Part shown: positions 25,833 through 34,820 of the stretch, one piece after another | Layout: every line of letters starts with the position of its first letter | How positions within the stretch are numbered: the first letter of the stretch is position 1 | Assembly: GCF_007655005.1 (NCBI RefSeq) | Contig: NZ_SZVW01000030.1 | Location: 30,441 to 94,440 of the forward strand | Length of the DNA stretch: 64,000 nt | Source of the DNA: Streptomyces tibetensis | Lineage (GTDB): Bacteria; Actinomycetota; Actinomycetes; Streptomycetales; Streptomycetaceae | Direction: 5' to 3' | The notes under the pieces: generated by a model | Databases searched by the model: none | Seen by the model: only the letters and a program-made list of their open reading frames with translations | What the model was told of the DNA's origin: nothing | Made by a program: the position numbers and the translations under genes

Positions 25833-26504
25833 TCAGACAGTCCCAGGTGTCACAAGCCCCGACTCGTACGCCACGATCACCAGTTGCGCCCGGTCCCGCG
25901 CCCCCAACTTGCCCATGATCCGGCTGACATGGGTCTTCGCGGTCAGCGGGCTGAGTCCCAACGCGTCGGCGATCTCGGCGTTGTTGAGACCGCTCGCGAC
26001 CAGCGCGAGCACCTGCCGTTCCCGTTCGGACAGCCCGCTCAGCCCGCCCACCGCGGATGTCGTCCCGGTGTTCGGCGCGCGCAGAAAGCGGGCGATCAGC
26101 CGCGAGGTGGGACCGGGCGAGAGGAGGGACTCCCCCGCGGCCACCGTCCGGATGGCGTCGAGGAGTTCGGCCGGCCTGATGTCCTTCACGAGGAAGCCGG
26201 ACGCCCCGGCCCGCAGTGCCTCGACGATGTTCTCGTCGGTCTCGTACGTCGTCAGGACGAGCACCTTGACCCCCGCGAGATCCTCGTCGGCGGCGATGAG
26301 CCGGGTCGCCTCGATCCCGTCGAGGTCGGGCATGCGGATGTCCATCACGATGAGATCGGCCCGCGCCGACCGGGCCAGCGCCACGGCCTCCCGCCCGGTG
26401 CCCGCCTCGGCGACGACCTCCATGTCCCCGGCCGACGAAACGAGCATCGCGAAGGAGGCCCGTACGAGGTTCTGGTCGTCGGCCAGCAGTACGCGGATGG
26501 TCAT
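25833..26504 (-). CDS. NarL/FixJ-type response regulator
   Basis: 223 residues: receiver domain with phospho-acceptor Asp55 (DLIVMDIRMPD) and the acidic pair Asp9-Asp10, then a C-terminal LuxR HTH (LSERERQVLALVASGLNNAE then GLSPLTAKTHVSRIMGKLG). Its ATG overlaps the kinase stop as ATGA at 26501-26504, so kinase and regulator form one two-component system. The target may be the neighbouring MMPL exporter 50 bases upstream of the kinase region, but no binding site was identified. Confidence 0.92.
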   Translation of the reverse strand: MTIRVLLADDQNLVRASFAMLVSSAGDMEVVAEAGTGREAVALARSARADLIVMDIRMPDLDGIEATRLIAADEDLAGVKVLVLTTYETDENIVEALRAGASGFLVKDIRPAELLDAIRTVAAGESLLSPGPTSRLIARFLRAPNTGTTSAVGGLSGLSERERQVLALVASGLNNAEIADALGLSPLTAKTHVSRIMGKLGARDRAQLVIVAYESGLVTPGTV

Positions 26505-27868
26505 CGAACCTCGTCCTCCCGGGACAGCGGCAGTGTGGCGGTGACCTCGAAGCCCCCGGCGGGCCCCGGACCGGCGTCCAGTGTCCCGCCCACGCTACGG
26601 GCCCGCTCCCGCATTCCGATGAGCCCGAACCCCGGCCTGCCGTCGGACGGGCCCACTCCGCCGCCCGAGCCGTCGTCCCCGCCCGTCCCGTCGTCCCTGA
26701 CACTCACCCGCAGTGCGCCGTCCGCGGTCCACAGACCCACTCGCACGGTGAGGTCCTCGCGGCCGCCGTGACGTACGGCGTTGGTGAGCGCCTCCTGCAC
26801 GATGCGGTACGCGGTGGCGCCAACGGAGGGCGGGATGTCGTCCGCGCGGACGGACAGTTCGACCTTGGCCCCGGCCACCCGGCCGGTCTCCGCGAGAGCG
26901 GCCAGTCCGTCGATCCCGGGCAGCGGCCCCCGCATGTCCTCGGCCCCGGAAACAGAGCCGGACACGGAACCGGGCCCCGCTCCCAGATCCGCGCCCACTC
27001 CCACGACTGTGTCATGCGCCCGCAGCACCTCCAGCGTCGTACGCAGTTCTGCCCGGGCGGTCCGGCAGGTCCCCGCGATGTCGTCCAGTGCCTGGGCGAC
27101 GGCCTTGCGGTCGAGGCGCTCGGGGTCGGCGGTGAGGACGTGGGCCGCCACGGACGTCTGCACGCCGATGAGTGTGATGCTGTGGGCGAGCAGGTCGTGC
27201 AGGTCACGGGCGATCCGCAGCCGTTCCTCGGCGACGCGGCGCCTGGCCTCCTCCTCCCGGGTGTGTTCGGCACGTTCGGCCCGCTCGACGATGGAGGCGA
27301 CGTACCGGCGGTAGTAGCGGACGTCGATACCGATGAACAGGACCGCGATGATCCAGCCGGAGATCTCCAGGGACTCCAGCGCCCCCTCCGAGTTGGTGAG
27401 GCCGTTGCTGATCAGTGTCGGGCCGAGGACGGCGACACCGGTGAGCAGCGTGCGGCGTACGGCGCCGGTCGCCGCCACGGTGTAGAGCGCCAGGACGATC
27501 GCGGGGGCGGGCAGGGCGGGGTTGTAGTCGAGGGCGTAGTACGGAGCCATGCACGCCACCACCCCGAGCAGGGCCACCAACGGACTGCGCCGCCGCCATA
27601 CGAGGGGCACGTGCCCGGCGAGCAGCAGCATCCAGCTGAGATGGTCGGGCCGGGTCCCTTCGCTGCCCGTCAGGGTGATGGCTACGGCGAGCACGGCGAC
27701 GCACAGGGCGAGGACCGCGTCGTTGCGGGTGCGGTGCGGTGCGGTCAGCGGTTCGCGGTTGATGGCGGACAGGATGCGCTCGACGCGACGGGACCGCCCG
27801 CCGCCACCGGCCGCCGTCTCCGCCGCCGACCGGTCGCGTACCCCTGTGGTCGTTCCCCGTTCTTCCAC
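26501..27868 (-). CDS. Sensor histidine kinase (HisKA_3 type)
   Basis: About 455 residues from a GTG at 27868 (GGAAGATGGAGCC just upstream); a longer frame from 27955 is possible. The N-terminal part holds about five hydrophobic segments (cytoplasmic-membrane sensor), then RIARDLHDLLAHSITLIGVQ with the phospho-accepting His of the HisKA_3 family, a low-complexity insert rich in Gly/Ser, and an HATPase_c domain near the C-terminus with an N-box (EALTNAVRHG) and a Gly-rich loop. It pairs with the response regulator directly downstream. The signal is unknown. Confidence 0.88.
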   Translation of the reverse strand: MEERGTTTGVRDRSAAETAAGGGGRSRRVERILSAINREPLTAPHRTRNDAVLALCVAVLAVAITLTGSEGTRPDHLSWMLLLAGHVPLVWRRRSPLVALLGVVACMAPYYALDYNPALPAPAIVLALYTVAATGAVRRTLLTGVAVLGPTLISNGLTNSEGALESLEISGWIIAVLFIGIDVRYYRRYVASIVERAERAEHTREEEARRRVAEERLRIARDLHDLLAHSITLIGVQTSVAAHVLTADPERLDRKAVAQALDDIAGTCRTARAELRTTLEVLRAHDTVVGVGADLGAGPGSVSGSVSGAEDMRGPLPGIDGLAALAETGRVAGAKVELSVRADDIPPSVGATAYRIVQEALTNAVRHGGREDLTVRVGLWTADGALRVSVRDDGTGGDDGSGGGVGPSDGRPGFGLIGMRERARSVGGTLDAGPGPAGGFEVTATLPLSREDEVR

Positions 27869-28005
27869 GGCTCCATCTTCCGGTACTCGTGCGGGAACCC
27901 GGGCGCCCCTACGTAAGGAGAGGCACCTGGGCGGGCCCGCCGGATCAAGGTGCACGATCAGCGTGCTCGATCAGAGCGTTCGATCGAGGCCTTCGATCAG
28001 CGTGC

Positions 28006-30135
28006 TCAGGGTGCACTGACGGTTTCCGGCTGCCGGGGCGGCTCGGTCGGTCCGCCCCTTCCGCTCGCCCCGGCCGGTTCGGCCGGCCCGGGCTGCCGTG
28101 AGAGCACGCCCGGCCACCACACCTTCCGGCCCAGGGCGACGCTGGCACTGGTCACCAGATACGTCCGTACGAGGAAGGTGTCGAGCAGGACACCGACGGC
28201 GATCACGAAGCCGAGCTGGACCAGCTGCACCAGGCCCATGTTCATCAGCACGGCGAAGGTCGCGGCGAGGACGAGTCCGGCGGAGGCGATGACGCCGCCG
28301 GTGGTGCGCAGTGCGGTCAGTGCCGCCGTGGCCGGTTCCGCTCCCGCCAGGGACTCCTCCCTCATCCGGTGCATGAGGAAGATGCCGTAGTCGACGCCGA
28401 GGGCGACCAGGAACACGAAGGACAGCAGTCCGAGCCCCGGATCGGTGCCCTTGAGGCCGAGGAGCGGTTCGAAGACCAGTCCGCCGATCCCGAGGGAAGC
28501 GCCCCACACCGCGACGACCGCGACCACCAGGAGCAGCGGGGCGACCAGACTCCGCAGCAGCACGATCAGGATGAGCATCACGGAGACGAGGACGAGTGGT
28601 ACGACGATCTTCGTGTCCCGGGCGTTGGTGTCCTCCAGGTCGATCTGCTGGGCGCTGTCCCCGCCGACGTAAGAGCCCTTCAGTTCGTCCCGCAGGGACT
28701 TGATGGTGGTGGTCTCCCCCGCCGACTGGGGTGCGCTCTTGGCGAAGACGGAGATCTCGGTCCAGCCGTCTCCCGTACGCCCCTTCTCCGCGCTGCCGAC
28801 GCCCGGTGTGCCGCGGACTGTCGCGAGGGTCTCGTCGGCGCGCCCCTGCGGGGTGATCACGTCGATGGGCTGGCTGCCGCTGTCGGGAAAGGACTTGGCG
28901 AGGGTCTCCATCGCGACGACGGACTCCGGCTTCTTGACGAAGGAGTCCTCCTGCTTGAGCGCTCCCGGCAGGTTGAACGAGCCGAGGGCGAGGGCGCCGA
29001 GCAGTACGGCACCGCTCGCGAGTACGGTCAGCGGCCTGCGTCCGGCGGAGCTGCCCATCGCCGAGAACAGGCTGCGCCGCTGCTTGGGCGTGCTCCCGAA
29101 GGCGGGCACGAGCGGCCAGAACACGCGCCGTCCGACCACTACGAGGATGGCGGGGAGCAGGGTCATCATCGCGATCAGCGCGCACAGCACTCCGACGGCG
29201 CCGAGCGGGCCCATGCCCCGGCTGCTGTTGAGGTCGGCGGCGAGCAGGCACAGCAGTCCGGCGGCGACGGTGCCGGAGGAGGCGAGCACGGCGGGCCCGC
29301 AGCCGCGCAGGGCGGCGACCATGGCCTCGTACGGTCGCTCGATGCGCCGCAGCTCCTCCCGGTAGCGCGAGATGAGCAGCAGCGCGTAGTCCGTGCCCGC
29401 CCCGAACACGAGGATTGTCATCACACCCGAACTCTGCCCCGAGACGGTCGTGCCGAAGGCCTGGTTGAGGCCGTAGGCGACGCCCATCGACATGTAGTCG
29501 GCGATCCCGGCGACGACGAGGGGCACGAGCCACAGCACGGGGCTGCGGTAGATCAGGATCAGCAGTACGGCGACGACGGCGACGGTGGTGTAGAGCAGCG
29601 GTCCGCCGAGCGAATCGTAGACTGCGCCGGAGTCGGTGCCCAGCGCGCCGGTGCCGCCCACATCGACGCTCAACCCGCCTTCGCCCTGGGCGACTTTGCG
29701 AACGTCGGTTACGAGCTCGTCCTGCTTCTCCTCGTCCGCCCCGGGCTCGTTGCTGGCGACCGGGTACATCAGGGTCGTGCCGTCCTTGGACGGAATCCCC
29801 TGGGGAGTACCGCCGATCAGCTCGTGCTGTCGGGTGATCTCCGCGACCTGCCCGGCCGCGGTCTTCCGGTCGGCGGCGCTGAGCCCGCCGTCCCGGTGGT
29901 AGACGAGCACCATCTCGGTGGTCTCGCCACCGGGCAACTTCTCCTCGATCTTCGCCGCTTGCGTCGAGTCCGCGCTCGCCGGCAGGTAGTCGGTGACCTT
30001 GTCGTGCTGCACGTCGGCGAGCTTCGCCGCGAACGGCCCGACGAGTGCGATCACCGCAATCCACAGCCCGAGCACCGCCCATGGAACGGCTCGCCCGCGC
30101 CCCGTCCTCGTCGTGGTTGTCTCTCCGGCCCTCAT
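28006..30135 (-). CDS. MMPL-family transporter
   Basis: A 709-residue RND-superfamily exporter of the MmpL/ActII-3 type. Two repeats, each with one transmembrane helix, a large extracytoplasmic loop and five further helices, can be recognised (GAGTDYALLLISRYREEL in the first half, VALGVDYGIFLMHRMREE in the second, both with the family Gly-x-Asp-Tyr). Such proteins export lipids or secondary metabolites. It lies upstream of, and on the same strand as, the two-component system, with about 135 bases between. The start at 30135 is the only good one. Confidence 0.9.
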   Translation of the reverse strand: MRAGETTTTRTGRGRAVPWAVLGLWIAVIALVGPFAAKLADVQHDKVTDYLPASADSTQAAKIEEKLPGGETTEMVLVYHRDGGLSAADRKTAAGQVAEITRQHELIGGTPQGIPSKDGTTLMYPVASNEPGADEEKQDELVTDVRKVAQGEGGLSVDVGGTGALGTDSGAVYDSLGGPLLYTTVAVVAVLLILIYRSPVLWLVPLVVAGIADYMSMGVAYGLNQAFGTTVSGQSSGVMTILVFGAGTDYALLLISRYREELRRIERPYEAMVAALRGCGPAVLASSGTVAAGLLCLLAADLNSSRGMGPLGAVGVLCALIAMMTLLPAILVVVGRRVFWPLVPAFGSTPKQRRSLFSAMGSSAGRRPLTVLASGAVLLGALALGSFNLPGALKQEDSFVKKPESVVAMETLAKSFPDSGSQPIDVITPQGRADETLATVRGTPGVGSAEKGRTGDGWTEISVFAKSAPQSAGETTTIKSLRDELKGSYVGGDSAQQIDLEDTNARDTKIVVPLVLVSVMLILIVLLRSLVAPLLLVVAVVAVWGASLGIGGLVFEPLLGLKGTDPGLGLLSFVFLVALGVDYGIFLMHRMREESLAGAEPATAALTALRTTGGVIASAGLVLAATFAVLMNMGLVQLVQLGFVIAVGVLLDTFLVRTYLVTSASVALGRKVWWPGVLSRQPGPAEPAGASGRGGPTEPPRQPETVSAP

Positions 30136-30338
30136 CGACCGATCTCCCTCCGGGTGACGTCTGCTTCGGTTCCCAGACTTCCGGTGAGAACCACGGCTTT
30201 CGTCGGGCGGGAGGGCGAGGTGACGCGTACTGCCGGGGGTGACGGCGGGTGCGGATTACTCCCTGGGAGGTAGTCGGCGGACGGCGCGCCGCCCCGGAAG
30301 GGGTGCGGGGCTGTTTCGATCTGCGGCTCCGCCGCGAT

Positions 30339-30375
30339 GGGGGTCCCCCCGCTCGAGCGAAGCCGAGAGTGGGGG
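30339..30375. repeat. Streptomyces-type dispersed inverted repeat
   Basis: A GGGGGTCCCCCC block followed by GCTCGAGCGAAGCCGAG and GTGGGGGA. This pattern, with the XhoI-like core, is a small dispersed intergenic element seen repeatedly in Streptomyces genomes (from memory). Only one copy is in this window. Confidence 0.5.
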
Positions 30376-30654
30376 AGCGACCAGCCCTCACCGACCCGCA
30401 GCAGAAATGAATCCCCCGCCGGGAGGGCGCGAGGGGCCCGGGCCCACCCGGGGCTCCCGACGGCGTCCGCGCCGCCGTGAGCAATCGCGTCACATCATCC
30501 GCACAGATCGTCAGCGCAGTGCCCACTGTAGCGAGGGTCTCCCGTTCGGCAGGCTGTACGGCCCGTCGGCGAGAGCGATACGGGCACCCTGGAGGAGGAT
30601 GGCCTTCCGGCCGACGGAGGGCCAGGTGGGGCGCCAGCGGGTCCCGGGCCTCAT

Positions 30655-30935
30655 GGAGCTCCATGGCCAGCCCGGGCCCGCAGGGTTCGCCTAAGATCCG
30701 GCGCCATGCGGTGGGGGTGGAGGCGACCGGACCGTATACCTCGCGCTGGTCGCCCAGGAGGACCAGGTCGGCTATTGCCTCGCCGTCGTCGGCGAGCAGG
30801 TGCCGCACGGCCGCAACCGGTGCAGCGCATTGGCGAAGGAGCCGGTCAGACCGGTGACGTCGGCGAGATCGGCCAGCAGGCGTCCCCAGCCGGCGCGGGT
30901 CTCCTTGATGGGCTGGGAACCCGGCGGCGCCGCCG
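30655..30935 (-). mobile_element. IS1380-family transposase N-terminal remnant, second copy
   Basis: Minus-strand sequence GRLLADLADVTGLTGSFANA and LHRLRPCGT, then after a frameshift near 30808 HLLADDGEAIADLVLLGDQR, EVYGPVASTPTAWRRI. This is the first ~100 residues of an IS1380 transposase. The catalytic core is absent; after about 30655 the sequence is no longer recognisable. The remnant lies directly downstream of the desaturase gene stop (30969). Confidence 0.7.
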
Positions 30936-30968
30936 GTACGGCCGAAAGATCTGAACCAATACCGGGAA

Positions 30969-32087
30969 TCAGGCCGCGACGAGCTCCTGCTCGCGGGCCG
31001 GCGTTTTGACCTTGGGCTTCTTGTTCGGCAGCGAGAGCCGGAAGACCTTGCGCCACGCGGAGAACACCTGCTTGGGCAGCGGCCCGGTGACGTACTCCAG
31101 CTCGTACTTTTCGAACAACGCGCGCACCTTCACCGCGACCTCGGCGTACCGGTTGCTCGGCAGGTCCGGGAAGAGGTGGTGCTCGATCTGGTGCGACAGG
31201 TTGCCGGTCATGAAGTGCATGGCCTTGCTGCCGCTGATGTTCGCCGAGCCCATCATCTGGCGCAGGTACCACTGGCCGCGCGTCTCGCCCTTGATCGACC
31301 GGCGCTCGAAGACCTGTACACCCTCGGGGAAGTGCCCGCACATGATCACCGAGTGGGACCAGATGTTGCGGACCAGGTTCGCGGTGAACGTGGCGGCGAG
31401 CGTGGGGAGGAACGACGGGCCCGACAGCAGCGGGTGGATGACGTAGTCCTTGAGCACCTGCTTGCGGATCTTGCGGCCCACGGCCTTGGCCTGCGCGCGG
31501 AACTCCGGGTTCTTGCGGCGGCGCTTGTGCAGGTTCTTGCCGAGTTCCAGGTCGTAGGCTGCGATGCCGTACTCGAAGAAACAGGCGTTGATGAAGTTCC
31601 ACAGCGGCTGGCCGAGGTGGAACGGGTGCCACTTCTGGTCCTCGTCGACGCGCATGATGCCGTAGCCGAGGTCGTTGTCCTTGCCGATCACGTTGGTGTA
31701 CGTGTGGTGCAGCTCGTTGTGCGAGTGCTTCCACTGGTCGGCCGGCGAGACGTGATCCCATTCCCAGGTGGTGGAGTGGATCTTCGGGTCCCGCATCCAG
31801 TCCCACTGGCCGTGCAGGATGTTGTGGCCGATCTCCATGTTGTCCATGATCTTCGCCACGGACAGACCGGCGGTGCCGATCAGCCACGCGGGCGGGAAGA
31901 GCGAGAACAGCAGCACGCCCCTGCTGACCAGTTCGAGCTTGCGCTGCGCCGAGATGACCTTGCGGATGTAGGCGGCGTCTTTCTCGCCGCGGCCGGCGAT
32001 CACCTCGTCGCGGATCGCGTCCAGCTCGCGGCCGAGCTCCTCGATCTGCTCCGCGGTCAGGTGGGCGGTGGGGTCGATGGCGGTCAA
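30969..32087 (-). CDS. Membrane fatty-acid desaturase
   Basis: A 372-residue acyl-lipid/acyl-CoA desaturase. Three histidine boxes bind the di-iron centre: HNILHG (88-93), HSHNELHHTY (121-130) and HQIEHHLFP near residue 300; hydrophobic segments lie between them. The last box, with Gln, resembles front-end and omega-type desaturases of actinobacteria. Seven bases separate it from the ferredoxin reductase gene upstream, which would supply electrons. The pair probably adjusts membrane-lipid unsaturation and is likely controlled by the divergent PucR-type regulator. Confidence 0.92.
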   Translation of the reverse strand: MTAIDPTAHLTAEQIEELGRELDAIRDEVIAGRGEKDAAYIRKVISAQRKLELVSRGVLLFSLFPPAWLIGTAGLSVAKIMDNMEIGHNILHGQWDWMRDPKIHSTTWEWDHVSPADQWKHSHNELHHTYTNVIGKDNDLGYGIMRVDEDQKWHPFHLGQPLWNFINACFFEYGIAAYDLELGKNLHKRRRKNPEFRAQAKAVGRKIRKQVLKDYVIHPLLSGPSFLPTLAATFTANLVRNIWSHSVIMCGHFPEGVQVFERRSIKGETRGQWYLRQMMGSANISGSKAMHFMTGNLSHQIEHHLFPDLPSNRYAEVAVKVRALFEKYELEYVTGPLPKQVFSAWRKVFRLSLPNKKPKVKTPAREQELVAA

Positions 32088-32094
32088 AGTGCTC

Positions 32095-33216
32095 CTACTG
32101 TTCGATGTCGCAGGGGCCCGCAGCGGCGGACACGCAGGTCTGGATGAGGACGCCCGGCTCGGCTTCGGTGATCTCGCCGGTGCGCAGGTCGCGGACGGCG
32201 CCCGCCTTGAGCGGCGTGACGCAGCCGAAGCAGATGCCCATGCGGCACCCGGAGGGCATGAGCACGCCGGCCTCCTCGCCGACCTCCAGCAACGGCGTGG
32301 CGCCGTCCGCGTCGACGGTCTTGCCGGTGGTGCTGAACGTGACCTCGCCGCCGTCGCCGGCGACGACGACGCTGGGGCGGAAGCGTTCGGTGTGCAGGCG
32401 CTCCGGGACGCCGTGTTCGCTCCAGTGCCTTTCGGCGGCGTCGAGCATGCCCGCGGGCCCGCAGGCCCAGGTCTCGCGCTCGGCCCAGTCGGGCACGAGT
32501 TCGTCGAGGCGGGCGATGTCGAGCATGCCGTCGGTGTCGGTGTGCACCTCGGTGAGCCGCAGCTTCTTGTCCGCGGCGGCGATGTCGAGCATGCCGTCGG
32601 TGTCGGTGTGCACCTCGGTGAGCCGCAGCTTCTTGTCCGCGGCCAGGTCGTGCAGTTCGCTGCGGAAGATCACGTCTTGCGGCTGTGGCGCGCAGTGGAC
32701 CATGACGACGTCGTCGAACTCGGTGTCGCGCAGCATGCCCATCACGGGCGTGATGCCGCTGCCGGCCGTCAGGTAGAGCACCTTGGCGGGCTTGACCTCC
32801 GGCAGCACGAAGTCACCGGTCGCCTGGTCGAGCTGGATCAGTGTGCCCGGCTTCGCCCTGCGGACCAGGTGATTGCTGACCTTGCCGTCCGGGATCGCCT
32901 TCACGGTGATCGTGACGCGGCCGTCCTGACGGTTTGCCGGCGAGGTGAGCGAGTAGGCACGCCACAGTCGCACCCCGTCGACGTCGACCCCGATCCGCAC
33001 GTACTGACCGGCTGTGTGGCCACGCCAGCCCCGTCCCGGTCTGATCACGATGGTCGCGGCGTCACGCGTCTCGGCGTGCACGGCCTCGATGCGCCCACGC
33101 AGGTCGGCACCCGCACGCAGCGGGCTGACCAGATCGAGGTAGTCCGACGGCAGCAGCGGCGTCGTGACCATCTCCAGCAGTTTCCACGCCCTGCTGCGGA
33201 GGGCTGTACTCGTCAT
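32095..33216 (-). CDS. Ferredoxin-NAD(P) reductase with C-terminal 2Fe-2S domain
   Basis: 373 residues: FAD-binding domain with RxYS-type motif (LWRAYSLTSP), NAD-binding domain (YLTAGSGITPVMGML ... WACGPAGML) and a plant-type [2Fe-2S] domain (SGCRMGICFGC and a distal TCVSAAAGPC). It is the electron donor expected for the desaturase downstream. The start is ATG 33216; the frame extends to 33315 without homology. A 66-bp exact tandem duplication within the NAD-binding domain inserts 22 extra residues in frame and may impair function. Confidence 0.88.
   Translation of the reverse strand: MTSTALRSRAWKLLEMVTTPLLPSDYLDLVSPLRAGADLRGRIEAVHAETRDAATIVIRPGRGWRGHTAGQYVRIGVDVDGVRLWRAYSLTSPANRQDGRVTITVKAIPDGKVSNHLVRRAKPGTLIQLDQATGDFVLPEVKPAKVLYLTAGSGITPVMGMLRDTEFDDVVMVHCAPQPQDVIFRSELHDLAADKKLRLTEVHTDTDGMLDIAAADKKLRLTEVHTDTDGMLDIARLDELVPDWAERETWACGPAGMLDAAERHWSEHGVPERLHTERFRPSVVVAGDGGEVTFSTTGKTVDADGATPLLEVGEEAGVLMPSGCRMGICFGCVTPLKAGAVRDLRTGEITEAEPGVLIQTCVSAAAGPCDIEQ
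32512..32643 (-). repeat. 66-bp exact tandem duplication inside the reductase gene
   Basis: Units 32512-32577 and 32578-32643 are identical, with mismatch at both outer edges. The encoded 22 residues (ADKKLRLTEVHTDTDGMLDI plus two Ala) appear twice in a row, where related reductases have one. Because 66 is divisible by three the frame is kept. Such exact units look recent. Confidence 0.92.
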
Positions 33217-33302
33217 GACTCCAGCTTGCTGTGCCTCAGGGCGTAAAGTCCTGACCGCAGGATGTGAATCAGGTCGCGTGAATTGTTCGCAGGGAACAAA
33301 AC

Positions 33303-34442
33303 ATGAGTCATGCAATCCAGAGGGCCAGCGAGCTGGCCCTGGATGAGAGGACGGTCACCGCACTGCGGGCCGCGCTGAAAACCACCGCCGACGAAGTCGT
33401 CCAGGCGATCATCGACGAGGTCCCTTCCTACGCCAACGCCCTTTCGGGCAGCATGGGCGGCACCATCCGCCGAGCCGTCCGCACCGCCCTGGGACACTAC
33501 CTGGACCTCGCGAGCGGCAGCGCCACGGGCGGCGACGGCGGTGACGCGGCCTACGAGTTGGGCCGCGGCGAGGTACGCGACGGCCGTTCGATGGACGCCC
33601 TGCTCAGCGCCTACCGCGTCGGCGCCCGCGTGGCCTGGCGATGCCTGGCAGCGGGTGCCGTACCCGCAGGTCTGCCCGCTGCCGAGGTCGCCAAGTTCGC
33701 CGAGCTGACCTTCGCCTACATCGACGAGCTCTCCGCCGCGAGCGCCGCGGGCCACGCCGACGAACTGGCCGCCCAGGGCAGGGCGCACGAGCGCCACCTG
33801 GAACAGCTTGCCCGCGACCTCCTCGCCGGCGCGAGCCCGGACGTACTGCTTGTCTCCGCTCAACGGGCCGGGTGGCAGCCCCCGGTTGCGCTGACCGCGG
33901 TGCTGCTGCCCGCCGCCCAGGCTCGGCCTGCCTACCGCGTGCTCGACCCGAGCACCCTCGTCCTCGACGAGCTGCCGGACGCCTTGGGCGTACTGCTCGT
34001 CCCCGATGCCGACCGATCACATCTGTTGAGGCAGCTGGCCGACCGCACCGCCGTGGTCGGCCCGGCCCGGCCATGGACTCGTGCGTCCGACTCGTACGCA
34101 CGAGCCGTGCGCGCGCGTTCCCTCTCCTCTGATATTCGCGACACCGAGGACCACCTGCCCGAGCTGGTGCTGAGCGCCGACGGGGACGCGTTCGCAGACC
34201 TGCGGGCCCGAGCCCTCGCACCGTTGCGGACCTTGCCTGTCGCGACCGCGCAGCGGCTGGAGGAGACCTTGCGGGCGTGGCTGCTGCACCAGGGCAGGCG
34301 GGACGAGGTGGCGGCGGCGTTGTTCGTCCATCCCCAGACCGTCCGGTACCGGATGGCGCAGCTACGGGAGCTGTTTCCGGATCTCGCATCGCCGCACCGG
34401 GTCCTTGAACTGACGCTCGCGGTCGGTCTCAGGGTCAGCTGA
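33303..34442 (+). CDS. PucR-family transcriptional regulator
   Basis: 379 residues, ATG 33303. The N-terminal half is helical (RsbRD/GGDEF-like sensor typical of PucR proteins); the C-terminal HTH reads GRRDEVAAALFVHPQTVRYR then MAQLRELF. It is divergent from the desaturase-reductase operon with 86 bases between; short inverted repeats there (TCCTG-ACCG-CAGGA at 33249-33262) could be its site. Architecture is like the regulator at 10170 but identity is low. Confidence 0.85.
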   Translation: MSHAIQRASELALDERTVTALRAALKTTADEVVQAIIDEVPSYANALSGSMGGTIRRAVRTALGHYLDLASGSATGGDGGDAAYELGRGEVRDGRSMDALLSAYRVGARVAWRCLAAGAVPAGLPAAEVAKFAELTFAYIDELSAASAAGHADELAAQGRAHERHLEQLARDLLAGASPDVLLVSAQRAGWQPPVALTAVLLPAAQARPAYRVLDPSTLVLDELPDALGVLLVPDADRSHLLRQLADRTAVVGPARPWTRASDSYARAVRARSLSSDIRDTEDHLPELVLSADGDAFADLRARALAPLRTLPVATAQRLEETLRAWLLHQGRRDEVAAALFVHPQTVRYRMAQLRELFPDLASPHRVLELTLAVGLRVS

Positions 34443-34490
34443 CGCGTTCTTCGACCGTCCAGGACCGCGTCCGCGAGCGGTCCAGTAATC

Positions 34491-34685
34491 GTGCCTTCCC
34501 TGCCCCTCACCTCCTACCGGGGCCAGTCGCTGGACCTGCGGCCGGGCGACCCGCTGGTGATGCTGACCGACGGCGTGCTGGAGCGCAACGCGGGCAGCCT
34601 CGATGTGTCCGACCTGATCGTGCCCACTCGCGCGCTGCATCCCCGCGAGGCCGCTCGCACCCTCAACCACGCAATTTCGGCTTGA
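34491..34685 (+). pseudogene. SpoIIE/PP2C phosphatase fragment
   Basis: About 64 residues: SLDLRPGDPLVMLTDGVLER followed by NAGSLDVSDLIV and TRALHPREAARTL, the segment with the metal-binding Asp near the C-terminus of SpoIIE phosphatases. Everything upstream of it is missing and the final Asp-Asp-Ala-Thr motif is lost to a stop at 34685. It has no relation to the intact phosphatase at 2038 beyond family. Confidence 0.7.
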
Positions 34686-34820
34686 TCGGTTCGGCCAGAT
34701 CAGCCGCCCGCTCCCCTGCCGCCGATTGGGCCTGCCCAAGCCGAGTGGATCGGCCGGCCATGGGAAAGATCAGGGTTTACGAACGGGCATCTCCCGCTCG
34801 CCTACGCGCAAGGATCGCCG

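Noticed and set aside
28369..30273. Plus-strand frame of 634 codons opposite the MMPL gene
   Set aside because: Antisense shadow, rich in His, Gln, Asp and Glu; no domain.
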